NCBI GenBank assembly: GCA_964509695.1
Contig: CAZDXN010000001.1
Span: 62,001-126,000 of the forward strand
Origin: 2-01-FULL-50-23 sp964509695
GTDB lineage: Bacteria; Patescibacteriota; Microgenomatia; UBA1400; MFAQ01
Length of the DNA: 64,000 bases
Reading direction: 5' to 3'
Shown piece after piece: positions 6,948-15,369 of this stretch. Below the pieces are notes generated by a model, which worked only from the letters and a program-made list of their open reading frames with translations, made no database searches and was not told the origin of the DNA. Positions within the stretch are counted from its first letter, which is position 1, and each line of letters starts with the position of its first letter. The position numbers and the translations under genes were made by a program.

Positions 6948-7930
6948 TCATCTCCCAGACTCCCTTACGAATGAGTTTTGTTGGCGGCGGATCCGACTTG
7001 CCGTCTTTTTACCGGAAACAAGTCGGAGCCGTTGTCAGTGCCACCATCGATAAATATATCTACATCAACGTCAACAAAAAATTTGACAACCAAATCAGGG
7101 CGAGCTATTCCATCACCGAGTTTGTTGACAAACCATCGAAGCTGAAGCACGAGCTGATCCGTGAATCTCTTAAACTTCTTGGAATAAAAAGCGGAATCGA
7201 AATTACTTCTATCGCCGACATTCCCTCGGGAGGCACCGGCCTAGGCTCTTCTAGTAGTTATACCGTTGGACTTCTAAACGCGCTAAATGCATACCTTTCC
7301 AGATTTTCCAGCAAAGAACACCTAGCCTCTACCGCGTGTCGAGTTGAAATCGATAAGTGTAGAAAACCCATCGGCAAACAGGACCAATACGCCGCCGCTT
7401 ACGGTGGTCTAAATTTGATAGAGTTTCAACCGGATAATTCAGTAGTAGTTAATCCAATCATTTGTAAAGCTGACACCAAACACAAACTCAACCAAAATCT
7501 ATTATTACTCTATACAGGTATTTCTCGTTCTGCTGACGCCATTCTAGTTCACCAAAATAAGAACATGCTCTCAAACCACAAAACCCGCGATTTATTGGCC
7601 CAAATGGTCAAGCTCGCCTATCATCAAGCTGAATCTATTTCAAAAAATAACTTGAAGTCTTTTGGTGAAGCTTTAGATGAAAACTGGAAGATGAAGACAA
7701 AGCTTAGTCAAGGGATTAGCAATCCTACATTCGACAAATGGTATAACACAGCCAAAAGCAATGGGGCTATCGGCGGGAAAATCCTTGGCGCTGGCGGCGG
7801 GGGATTCTTCCTCCTTTATGCCCCCAAAAGTAAGCACGAGTCTATTGTCGAATCTCTCCCCAAGTTAAGAAAAATCAATTTCAATTTCGACGCGGAGGGT
7901 AGTAAAATTATCTATTATCAAGAAAACTAA
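6944..7930 (+). CDS. GHMP-family sugar kinase (heptose-7-phosphate kinase-like)
   Basis: A 328-residue GHMP kinase. The start is taken as the ATG at 6944 because it overlaps the epimerase stop in ATGA and opens with MIISQTPLRMSFVGGGSDLP, the normal N-terminus of the family; an in-frame ATG 72 nt further upstream would lie inside the epimerase. The ATP-binding loop PSGGTGLGSSSS is at residues 94-105 and the C-terminal GAGGGGFFLLY motif is present. The closest type I recognise is D-glycero-D-manno-heptose 7-phosphate kinase (HddA) and fucokinase-like enzymes, which phosphorylate a sugar on the way to a GDP-sugar. The exact substrate is inferred only. Confidence 0.85.
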   Translation: MIISQTPLRMSFVGGGSDLPSFYRKQVGAVVSATIDKYIYINVNKKFDNQIRASYSITEFVDKPSKLKHELIRESLKLLGIKSGIEITSIADIPSGGTGLGSSSSYTVGLLNALNAYLSRFSSKEHLASTACRVEIDKCRKPIGKQDQYAAAYGGLNLIEFQPDNSVVVNPIICKADTKHKLNQNLLLLYTGISRSADAILVHQNKNMLSNHKTRDLLAQMVKLAYHQAESISKNNLKSFGEALDENWKMKTKLSQGISNPTFDKWYNTAKSNGAIGGKILGAGGGGFFLLYAPKSKHESIVESLPKLRKINFNFDAEGSKIIYYQEN

Positions 7931-7941
7931 CTAACTCACAT

Positions 7942-8469
7942 TTATTTGAACAACTCAACTTCAAAGATATTATTGTACTGTTTGAGATAACTTGAAGTAA
8001 AATATACCCGGTAATATCGGTAGGCGGTATCGTTTTCAAATTCTACTGTGACCGGACTGGCGCCCATTGCTTCTGATCTTGACAGTAAATCTGTCCAGTC
8101 AGAATCATTATTTGACCCCTGCAATTTCCAATCTCTGAGTTGATTAGAAGATGAACGAACGTATACTTCCCTCGCAGTTTTTGTAACCCCATCGCCCAAG
8201 TCGTACTTCCACCAGTGTGGGTAGGTGGAACTTGAGGAGTTCCAAAATGTATCGTTGTTATTATCAACAGCGTTATCAACCACGTTCAGACCCTCTATCG
8301 TGTCAGCGCTGGCTATTCCACCACTTAAGAAATCTGTCTCGGTTTTACCACCAAGAACTTCCGCTTTTTGTATCACTGGTTCGGCGACCGGAGGAATGGC
8401 TGTAGGCTTGCAGGCGGCCAAGAACAAAGCCGAAACTAGTAATAAGCCAAGGGTTGTATACGTTTTCAT
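7942..8469 (-). CDS. Lipoprotein with discoidin-like (F5/8 type C, CBM32-like) domain
   Basis: A 175-residue protein with a lipoprotein signal: positively charged start, hydrophobic core and a lipobox ending LAAC with C20 as the lipidation site. After a short proline-rich linker, residues about 50-175 look like a discoidin/CBM32 beta-sandwich: VDNAVDNNNDTFWNSS (the metal-binding Asp/Asn loop), WWKYDLGDG, DWKLQGSNND, and YRYYRVYFTSS near the end. Such domains bind sugars or other surface ligands, so it probably sits on the outer face of the membrane and contacts the cell's own glycan or a host. It is convergent with the GHMP kinase (11-bp gap) and downstream of the ferredoxin. Confidence 0.8.
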   Translation of the reverse strand: MKTYTTLGLLLVSALFLAACKPTAIPPVAEPVIQKAEVLGGKTETDFLSGGIASADTIEGLNVVDNAVDNNNDTFWNSSSSTYPHWWKYDLGDGVTKTAREVYVRSSSNQLRDWKLQGSNNDSDWTDLLSRSEAMGASPVTVEFENDTAYRYYRVYFTSSYLKQYNNIFEVELFK

Positions 8470-8476
8470 TAAGTAT

Positions 8477-8686
8477 TTAACTATTAATTAATTTTATAGC
8501 TTCAGATGGACACGCCAGTGCCGCATTCTTAGCCATTTTATGGGTGGTCTTTTCACCTCCGTCAACCATTTTTCTAACTATCGACACCATTCCCGTCTTT
8601 CCCTCCTTCATTTCAAAGATCTCAGGCGCCAATTCTACACATAGCCCGCAGCCAATACATAATTTGGGGTCGACTATTGCCTTCAT
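8477..8686 (-). CDS. Small single-cluster [4Fe-4S] ferredoxin
   Basis: A 69-residue soluble ferredoxin with C10, C13 and C16 in CIGCGLC and the fourth ligand at C59 before PSEAI, as in mono-cluster ferredoxins of the Thermotoga/Pyrococcus type. It carries low-potential electrons. A neighbouring set of radical SAM enzymes (next gene divergent at 8766) makes it a candidate electron donor for them, with the reductase at 2283-2963 as a possible source. An extended -10 (TGGTATTTT) ends 6 nt before the ATG. The lipoprotein gene follows after 7 nt but is not evidently related in function. Confidence 0.88.
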   Translation of the reverse strand: MKAIVDPKLCIGCGLCVELAPEIFEMKEGKTGMVSIVRKMVDGGEKTTHKMAKNAALACPSEAIKLINS

Positions 8687-8730
8687 GAATGTAAAATACC
8701 ATATATAGCGAGTTTATGAAAGTCATCTCC

Positions 8731-8761
8731 TTGCATCCTTGATTTAGAAAAATGATATAAA
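8731..8761 (+). promoter_or_regulatory. Possible promoter of the long glycan region
   Basis: TATAAA (8756-8761) precedes the ATG at 8766 by four bases and a second in-frame ATG at 8772 by ten. TTGCAT at 8731-8736 could be the -35, though the 19-nt spacer is long. This is the only sizeable gap before about 15 kb of tightly packed plus-strand genes. Confidence 0.35.
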
Positions 8762-8765
8762 TTAC

Positions 8766-10271
8766 ATGACTATGAAAGTTCTCCTCATTAATCCCCCCTG
8801 GATATTAGACCAAAAAGACCAAGACTTTTTTCGTGTTACTCAGCCAGAAGGGCTAGGCTATATCAGTGCTGTTCTCAAGCAAGGGAGCCACGCGGTCAAA
8901 CTTGTTGATGCTGCCGCCAGCGGCTGGTATAAAAAAAGAACCCTCCCCGATGGCAGAATCTATTACGGTCTTTCACACAATGAAATAGCCAGTATTATAA
9001 GGAAATTCAAACCGAAACTTGTTGGTATCTCTATAATATCGTCCCTGTTAAAAAATAATGGCTATTCACTTGCAAAATATATTAAAAATAAATTTCCTTC
9101 AACCAAAATCGTCATCGGCGGTCCCCACCCATCGGTGACAGTCAAGGAATCGCTTAATAATTCATTTATAGACTTCGTTGTCTTCGGAGAGGGAGAAATC
9201 ACGACCTTGGATTTAGTCAACCAATTGAGTAGACAAAAACCACGTTTCAAAGGAATTAATGGTCTTGCTTACAAATCAAAGGGAAAAATATTCATTAACC
9301 CCATTAGGGATTTCATCAAAGATTTGGATAGTCTACCCTTCCCCGATCGAAGTCAGTATCCAATGCACGATTATTTTAAGGCTTCACAAAAGCTCCTCTC
9401 CTCTTTCGCCCTTTCGACCTACAACAAACGCTGGGGAACCGTAATTAGTAGTCGGGGTTGTCCTTACAACTGCATCTTTTGCTCCATTCATTTAACAATG
9501 GGGAAAATCTGGCGTTCACGCAGCGCCGAAAACGTCATGGCAGAAGTTGAACAACTGGTAAATAAATATCGAATTCAGAAAATTGCCTTTCTCGACGACA
9601 ATATGACCTTTGATATTGAAAGAGTTCATCGAATTTGTGACCTTATTTTGGAAAGAAAATTAAAATTTCGATGGAGCACACCAAACGGAATTAGAGCTGA
9701 TCGTTTAGACGAGACATTACTACTCAAAATGAAAAAAGCCGGTTGCGTCAGGATCGCCGTGGCTCCAGAAAGTGGCAGTCAAAAAGTGGTTTATCATTTA
9801 ATAGGGAAGGCTCTTGATCTGAAAAAAGTTGTCGAAATAGTAAAAATCTGTAAGCGTATCGGGCTTAAAGTCGATTGTTTTTTCGTTATGGGTTTACCAG
9901 GGGAAACAAAAAGAAACCTCCGTCAAACAATCAACTTTGCCTCCCACTTGAAAAGATTAGGCGCCAGCGGATTCAATTTGGCGATAGCTACCCCGTTCAT
10001 TGGGACACGTCTCCATAAAGTATTCACCGACAAGGGCTTTCTCAAACCAGATTTCGATGAGTTTACAATGTTCAGGAATGAGTCTTTCATCGAAACGGAC
10101 ACTCTCAAAGCTGCCGATCTCATAAGATACAAAAACATCGCAGCGCGGCTGAATAGATTCCCGGTAGAATATATTAAATTTATAATACTAGTTCTTTTCC
10201 GTGACCCAGAAAGATTTATTCGTCTATTCAAAGCGCAAATCCCCTCGAATTTTGCATTTATAAAGAAATAA
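8766..10271 (+). CDS. B12-binding radical SAM protein 1
   Basis: A 501-residue enzyme: cobalamin-binding-like domain (about 1-170, with GGPHPSV and FVVFGEGE), then a radical SAM domain with C232, C236 and C239 in GCPYNCIFC, FLDDNMTF at the next strand and PESGSQKV in the SAM-binding region. The C-terminal about 100 residues are a helical tail shared with the proteins at 13107 and 15370. Related enzymes include BchE, hopanoid methylase HpnP and various C-methyltransferases. The DxHxxG cobalamin-ligand motif is missing (DAAASG instead). It opens the long operon and is followed by asnB after 5 nt. The substrate may be a lipid carrier or sugar; this is not determinable here. Confidence 0.85.
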   Translation: MTMKVLLINPPWILDQKDQDFFRVTQPEGLGYISAVLKQGSHAVKLVDAAASGWYKKRTLPDGRIYYGLSHNEIASIIRKFKPKLVGISIISSLLKNNGYSLAKYIKNKFPSTKIVIGGPHPSVTVKESLNNSFIDFVVFGEGEITTLDLVNQLSRQKPRFKGINGLAYKSKGKIFINPIRDFIKDLDSLPFPDRSQYPMHDYFKASQKLLSSFALSTYNKRWGTVISSRGCPYNCIFCSIHLTMGKIWRSRSAENVMAEVEQLVNKYRIQKIAFLDDNMTFDIERVHRICDLILERKLKFRWSTPNGIRADRLDETLLLKMKKAGCVRIAVAPESGSQKVVYHLIGKALDLKKVVEIVKICKRIGLKVDCFFVMGLPGETKRNLRQTINFASHLKRLGASGFNLAIATPFIGTRLHKVFTDKGFLKPDFDEFTMFRNESFIETDTLKAADLIRYKNIAARLNRFPVEYIKFIILVLFRDPERFIRLFKAQIPSNFAFIKK

Positions 10272-10276
10272 ACGAT

Positions 10277-12151
10277 ATGTGCGGAATCGCTGGATTTAGA
10301 TCAGCCGGTAATGAAAATAACAAGGTAACTCTCGACTCGATGTTGGCCACAATTACTCACCGTGGTCCTGATGAGAAGGGCGTTTTGTTTGATAAAGATC
10401 TCTCAATCGGCATGCGTCGACTTTCCATCATCGACCTTAATACCGGCAGTCAACCGATCTTTAATGAAGATAAGTCTATCGTTATTGTCTTCAACGGTGA
10501 AATATACAATTTCCAAAAACTATACCGGGATCTAAAAAGAAAAGGTCACAAATTTAGAACCAAAACAGACACCGAAGCGATCATTCATTTATACGAAGAT
10601 TTGGGTATTAGGTGTGTCGAAAAGCTAAACGGCATGTTTGCCTTTTGTATCTACGATAAATCAAAGGGAAAATTATTTTTTGCCGTCGATCGAGCTGGCA
10701 AAAAACCTTTATACATATATCATTCCGGACCCAATTTTGCTTTTTCCTCAGAACTAAAAAGTTTTTACAAGCTTCCATTTTTCAAAAAGCGCCTTAATAT
10801 ACCCGCTCTTGATAAATTCTTTCTTTATGGTTATATTCCCTCCCCCCTCACACCATATCTGAATACAGTAAAACTTCCAGGAGGTAGCCTTGCCGTTTTT
10901 GATATGCGCGAAAATAGTTTGACTTACAAGAATTATTGGGACTTTGATTATTCAGAAAAACTCGACCTTTCAGAAGCTGAATGGGTAAAGAAGATTGATC
11001 GTCTTCTCACCCAATCGGTTAGAAGTCGACTTGTATCTGACGTTCCCCTAGGCTGTTTCTTGAGTGGTGGGGTCGATAGTAGTCTCGTCGTAGCTTGCAT
11101 GAGCAAGTTCCTCAAGGGTAGAGATATAAAGACTTTTAGCATTGGCTTCGATGAACAAAGAGTGAATGAATCGAATTATGCACGACAAGTAGCGGATCTG
11201 TATCACACCGACCACCATCTAAAGATATTTCCTCAAAACGAGGCGCTTTCCGTTAGCCGGGAAATCTTTACCAAGATGGATGAGCCGCTAGCCGACCCCT
11301 CCATCCTTCCCACTTTTCTACTCTCCCAATTCACTCGCGGTTACGTCACTGTTTCTCTTAGCGGGGACGGTGGCGATGAAATGTTTGGTGGCTATCCAAA
11401 GTATTACATCCACCGCTATGCCCGTTATCTGGACATGCTTCCTGAAAAGCTGAAACTGAGCCTAGCAGAAAAGATATCTCAAAGACTAAAGACTAGCCCC
11501 AATAATAAATATCTAAACTACAAAGCAATTAGATTTTTGAATAGTCTCAAGTACCCACCCATACTTCGAAATCAGATCTGGTCGGGGAGCTTTTTACCAG
11601 ATGAGGCCGGCCATCTAATTTCTGACATTAAAAGTAACGCTGTCGACCTAATGACCGAAGCACCGGAACTTATCAGGAGTCAAACATTTTCGGACCCTCT
11701 CGATATAATGTTATATCTCGACGCCAAGCTAATGCTTAAAGACGCCTATTTAACCAAGGTTGACCGTGCCAGTATGGCCGCATCGCTCGAAGTTCGCTCT
11801 CCATTTTTGGACAAATCGATTCTCGATATTACCGGCCGAATCCCCCTTGGATTAAAAGTAAAAGGCAGACAGACCAAATATCTCCTAAAGCTAGTTGCAG
11901 AAAAATATTTCCCCAGAGAGTTGGTCTATCGCCACAAACAGGGTTTTGGCCTACCCCTCGCCGAATGGTTTCGTCGAAAGGAATTAACCTCTGAAATTAG
12001 AGAGCTACTAGGACAGAGAAGGGGAGTGGATAGACTTTCAACCTCATATATAAATTCACTGATAAGAATGCATCAAAATGGTACCTTTGATTACTCAACC
12101 CAACTCTGGACTATCTATGCCTACCTCAACTGGGTTCAATATAACCTTTAA
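10277..12151 (+). CDS. asnB: Asparagine synthase, glutamine-hydrolysing (AsnB family)
   Basis: A 624-residue two-domain amidotransferase. MCGIAGF places the catalytic Cys2 directly after the start; the glutaminase part includes RGPDEKG, RRLSIID and FNGEIYN. The ATP-pyrophosphatase domain has the SGGVDSS loop and SGDGGDEMFGGY. Full-length and apparently active. AsnB-like proteins are frequent in surface polysaccharide loci, where some amidate sugar carboxylates instead of aspartate; its position between a radical SAM enzyme and a GT2 fits that. The start is only 5 nt after the previous stop and the GT2 gene follows 3 nt after its end, with no ribosome-binding site at either junction. Confidence 0.9.
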   Translation: MCGIAGFRSAGNENNKVTLDSMLATITHRGPDEKGVLFDKDLSIGMRRLSIIDLNTGSQPIFNEDKSIVIVFNGEIYNFQKLYRDLKRKGHKFRTKTDTEAIIHLYEDLGIRCVEKLNGMFAFCIYDKSKGKLFFAVDRAGKKPLYIYHSGPNFAFSSELKSFYKLPFFKKRLNIPALDKFFLYGYIPSPLTPYLNTVKLPGGSLAVFDMRENSLTYKNYWDFDYSEKLDLSEAEWVKKIDRLLTQSVRSRLVSDVPLGCFLSGGVDSSLVVACMSKFLKGRDIKTFSIGFDEQRVNESNYARQVADLYHTDHHLKIFPQNEALSVSREIFTKMDEPLADPSILPTFLLSQFTRGYVTVSLSGDGGDEMFGGYPKYYIHRYARYLDMLPEKLKLSLAEKISQRLKTSPNNKYLNYKAIRFLNSLKYPPILRNQIWSGSFLPDEAGHLISDIKSNAVDLMTEAPELIRSQTFSDPLDIMLYLDAKLMLKDAYLTKVDRASMAASLEVRSPFLDKSILDITGRIPLGLKVKGRQTKYLLKLVAEKYFPRELVYRHKQGFGLPLAEWFRRKELTSEIRELLGQRRGVDRLSTSYINSLIRMHQNGTFDYSTQLWTIYAYLNWVQYNL

Positions 12152-12154
12152 CAA

Positions 12155-13069
12155 ATGACCAAAGAGCTTGTTTCCATAATTATTCCGACACGAAACCGAT
12201 GTCAAAAATTACTTCGGTGTTTAAATTCGCTAGAAAAAATCAATTATCCTTACACCGAAACGATCATCGTCGATAACGCCTCATCAGACGATACCGTCGC
12301 AACAATAAAAAAACGATTCCCAAAGCACAAAGTAATAAGACTTTCAAAAAACAAAGGCGCTGTTGGTGGTAGGAACGCTGGACTCAAGTTCGCTCGTGGT
12401 AAATATTTACTTTTTGTTGACGACGACAATATCGTCACGGTAAATTTCCTAGACAAACTGGTTCAGCTGGCAATCACCGACCCGACGATCGGTTTCGTCG
12501 GTCCCAAAATGAATTACTTCAAAGACAAAAAACGAATTTGGTTCGCCGGCGTCAAGATAAATCTATTAACCTCATGGACCCATTACCTTGGAATAAACCA
12601 ACTGGACCGTGGCCAATTTGATCAAATTAGGGAGATAGATCAGATCCCCAATGTTTGGTTGGTAAAGAGAGAGGTCGTAGAAAAAATTGGAGGACTCGAT
12701 AAGAATTATGTCATGTCCTATGGCGAGTCAGACTGGCCAATGAGAGCAAAGAGGGCGGGGTTCAGGGTTCTATTCTGCCCTGGCTCGGTCGTTTATCACG
12801 ATATCGTTCCGCCGAAGAATCTCAAAGAAAACATCCTACTTCGAGCCACACCATATCGAGCCTATTATTTTGCCAGAAATCGGATCATTTTTATGCGCCG
12901 CTTTACCAGTAAAGCCAACTTTCTAATTTTTCTTTTCATATTCAATAATTTGTTCACCATTTATTATCTTTACACTTATTCTAAAGGAGGAAAGTTCAAT
13001 CTTTGTTTTTGGCACCTACGGGGAATCGTTGACGGGATACTTAATAGAAATTATCAATTCAAGGAATAG
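12155..13069 (+). CDS. Family 2 glycosyltransferase
   Basis: A 304-residue GT-A fold transferase. The N-terminus has VSIIIPTRNR, the nucleotide-binding VDNASSD stretch and the metal-binding FVDDDN (DXD-like) around residue 90; YGESDWPMRAKRAG is the usual acceptor-side/catalytic ED-like region. A C-terminal hydrophobic patch (about 250-275) may anchor it to the membrane. It resembles rhamnosyl- or galactofuranosyl-transferases of the WbbL/GlfT type, but specificity cannot be read. It lies in the operon between asnB and a radical SAM gene and would extend a lipid-linked glycan on the cytoplasmic face. Confidence 0.87.
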   Translation: MTKELVSIIIPTRNRCQKLLRCLNSLEKINYPYTETIIVDNASSDDTVATIKKRFPKHKVIRLSKNKGAVGGRNAGLKFARGKYLLFVDDDNIVTVNFLDKLVQLAITDPTIGFVGPKMNYFKDKKRIWFAGVKINLLTSWTHYLGINQLDRGQFDQIREIDQIPNVWLVKREVVEKIGGLDKNYVMSYGESDWPMRAKRAGFRVLFCPGSVVYHDIVPPKNLKENILLRATPYRAYYFARNRIIFMRRFTSKANFLIFLFIFNNLFTIYYLYTYSKGGKFNLCFWHLRGIVDGILNRNYQFKE

Positions 13070-13106
13070 ATAGACGAATGAAGGCTCTTACGTTATATTT
13101 AGCCAA

Positions 13107-14558
13107 ATGAAAGTTCTGTTAGTTAGCCCCTGGATGAAGACTTTGTATGGTGATGAAAAAACCGTCCCCGGCCATCCTCATCTTGGATTGGGGTATCTGA
13201 CCGCGGTTCTAAAGAAGAATAAACACCAAGTCAGGGTCTTTGACCAGGCCATCGAAAACGATGACGCGAAACTCTATGAATTAATTAGATCATTCAAACC
13301 AGACTTGATTGGATTTAATGCCTTTAGTTATTGCACCAAGTACGTTTCGGATCTTTCACAAGAAGTTAGGAAACGGACCAAAACTCCATTAATTCTCGGA
13401 GGACCCCATGTCTCCGCGGTTCGTTCTCGCGTACTGGAACAAATGCCCTTTGATTACGCCATCAAAGGTGAAGCCGAAGCTAGTTTGCTGGTATTTCTAA
13501 ACGAAATGAAGAAAAAAAAGCCAAAATTTGACACAGTCAAAGGATTAATTTGGCGTAATTCAAAAGGGGAGATTATTGAAAACCAGGACATGGCCTACAT
13601 ACATGACCTCGACGCAATTCCTTTTCCGGATTATTCTGAATTCAAATTCGAAAAATATGCCTATTTTACCAGCAAAACCATGCCCATCATTACCAGCCGA
13701 GGATGCCCCTATGGCTGTAACTATTGCTCGGTCAAGTTATCTATGGGGAGAGGATTCCGCCCACGAAGCCCCCAAAATGTTTTAGCTGAAATAAAACATT
13801 GGTGCGGACAAGGATTCAAAAAATTCGAGATCAATGACGACTGTTTCAGTTTGGACTTGAAAAGAGCCGAGAAAATCTGCGATCTACTGATCGAACAAAA
13901 GCTAAATATCAGCTACGATATGTATAACGGTATCCGCGCCGACAGGGTAAGTAAGATTCTTCTCCAAAAAATGAAAAACTCAGGCTGCAAATTCATTTCT
14001 TATGGTTGTGAATCAGGAGATCAAAATATCATTATTTCCATGGGAAAGAATCTCAAACTTACGGAAGTAACAAAAGCAGTAAAATTGACAAATAAAATCG
14101 GCATTAGAAACTCGGTAAACTTTATTATTGGCCACTCAAGCGAAACCAAAAAATCAGCCGAAAAAACACTAGAGTTTGCCAAGAAACTTCCCACAGACTT
14201 CGTGAACTTTTACAACGTCATTCCTTATCCTGGAACCGATCTATATAACTGGATCGAAAAAAAAGGCCAGTGGATTTATCACCCTGACTACATCATGAAG
14301 AATATCGGTAGTCGGGACTTGAAACCCGCCTTTGAAACTGAGGGGTTCTCTTCTGAAGAAAGAATTGTAACCCTTAAAAAAGGCTTTGCCCTTTACGAAA
14401 AAAGCGTTCTCAATTTTCGTTTTGGCAAATTCTTTGGGAGAGTCATATATTACCTTACTCGAAATCGAAAGATTTTTTCAGCGGCACTCAAGCTGATGCT
14501 AAGTACTAAATTGGGCTTTAAATTATATTCTTTAATAACATTTAAATCGCGCCAATAA
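13107..14558 (+). CDS. B12-binding radical SAM protein 2
   Basis: A 483-residue enzyme with the same plan as its neighbours: B12-binding-like domain with GGPHVSA and YAIKGEAE, radical SAM cysteines C200, C204 and C207 in GCPYGCNYC, then INDDCFSLD and GCESGDQNI. The aspartates of the DDN-type strand motif are kept, but the asparagine is replaced by cysteine. A weak -10 (TATATT, 13094-13099) stands 7 nt before the ATG, so it may have its own leaderless promoter after a 37-nt gap. The next gene is a class I methyltransferase that starts on the last base of its stop codon, implying coupled expression and perhaps sequential action on one substrate. Confidence 0.85.
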   Translation: MKVLLVSPWMKTLYGDEKTVPGHPHLGLGYLTAVLKKNKHQVRVFDQAIENDDAKLYELIRSFKPDLIGFNAFSYCTKYVSDLSQEVRKRTKTPLILGGPHVSAVRSRVLEQMPFDYAIKGEAEASLLVFLNEMKKKKPKFDTVKGLIWRNSKGEIIENQDMAYIHDLDAIPFPDYSEFKFEKYAYFTSKTMPIITSRGCPYGCNYCSVKLSMGRGFRPRSPQNVLAEIKHWCGQGFKKFEINDDCFSLDLKRAEKICDLLIEQKLNISYDMYNGIRADRVSKILLQKMKNSGCKFISYGCESGDQNIIISMGKNLKLTEVTKAVKLTNKIGIRNSVNFIIGHSSETKKSAEKTLEFAKKLPTDFVNFYNVIPYPGTDLYNWIEKKGQWIYHPDYIMKNIGSRDLKPAFETEGFSSEERIVTLKKGFALYEKSVLNFRFGKFFGRVIYYLTRNRKIFSAALKLMLSTKLGFKLYSLITFKSRQ

Positions 14559-15367
14559 TGTTACCTCAAGTCGAAGATATCTTTATCGTTGTCAACCGGA
14601 TCAACTCCAAACCATGTGTTTGGTCTTATCTTACCTCAATCGAATATATGCTTCGAAGCAAACTTTACATGAGTTATCTTCTCAGAGACGCTAAATCAGT
14701 CGGCGACGAACTTAAAATACTCGAAAAGAGAAAGAACAAGGGTCTAAAGGTTTTAGATATCGGCACCGGTTCGGGAATCTTTGCCGTGTTGTTACGTAAA
14801 GAAAATAAGCGAATCAGGTTAGAGGGACTCGACGCCTTCGTCAATACCAGCCAATCCGATCCGAATTTCCACGATACAGCAAAACAACAAAAATCACTCT
14901 GGGAAAGTCTTTCATCAAGCTACAATGTTAAGTTTTCTCACTACGATGGTCTAAAAATCCCTTACAAAGACGAATCATTTGATATCATCACCGCCTACGC
15001 CGTTATCGAGCACGTCTTTCCCCCAGACCTAGATAGAGTTGTGAAAGAAATACGTCGTGTCCTGAAAAAGGATGGACTACTCTTCATTTTTAAATGTCCG
15101 CGGACATTATCATATAACGAACACCTCGCCAAGTTCATAGGGATAAAGGCTCATGATCTGTTGTTTTCCGACAAACAAGTCCGAGATTTGTTCAATAAAC
15201 ATCAGTTCAAGATAATTAAACACTGGCGTTCGGATATGGTCCCAGCCTTTCCTGCCAAGCTAACAAATATATTCTATAAACTACTAAAAGTTCTTGATCA
15301 CGTTCTGACAGCTAGCCCGCTTCAAATATTTGCCCATCACAACAACCTAGTCGTCAAAAAAAGTTGA
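14558..15367 (+). CDS. Class I SAM-dependent methyltransferase
   Basis: A 269-residue methyltransferase with motif I VLDIGTGSGIFAVLL, an acidic ribose-binding residue in LEGLDAF, the KIPYKDESFDIITAYAVIEH segment (motif IV region) and RRVLKKDGLLFIFKCP. The C-terminal third is more divergent and probably recognises the acceptor. Sandwiched between two radical SAM genes, it begins on the A of the preceding TAA and its stop is 2 nt before the next ATG. Possible roles are O- or N-methylation of sugars in the same glycan; no closer assignment is justified. Confidence 0.85.
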   Translation: MLPQVEDIFIVVNRINSKPCVWSYLTSIEYMLRSKLYMSYLLRDAKSVGDELKILEKRKNKGLKVLDIGTGSGIFAVLLRKENKRIRLEGLDAFVNTSQSDPNFHDTAKQQKSLWESLSSSYNVKFSHYDGLKIPYKDESFDIITAYAVIEHVFPPDLDRVVKEIRRVLKKDGLLFIFKCPRTLSYNEHLAKFIGIKAHDLLFSDKQVRDLFNKHQFKIIKHWRSDMVPAFPAKLTNIFYKLLKVLDHVLTASPLQIFAHHNNLVVKKS

Positions 15368-15369
15368 CC

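Noticed and set aside
8687..8765. Cobalamin riboswitch ahead of the B12-binding radical SAM genes
   Set aside because: The gap is under 80 bp and lacks a B12-box-like segment or the long folded leader such switches need.
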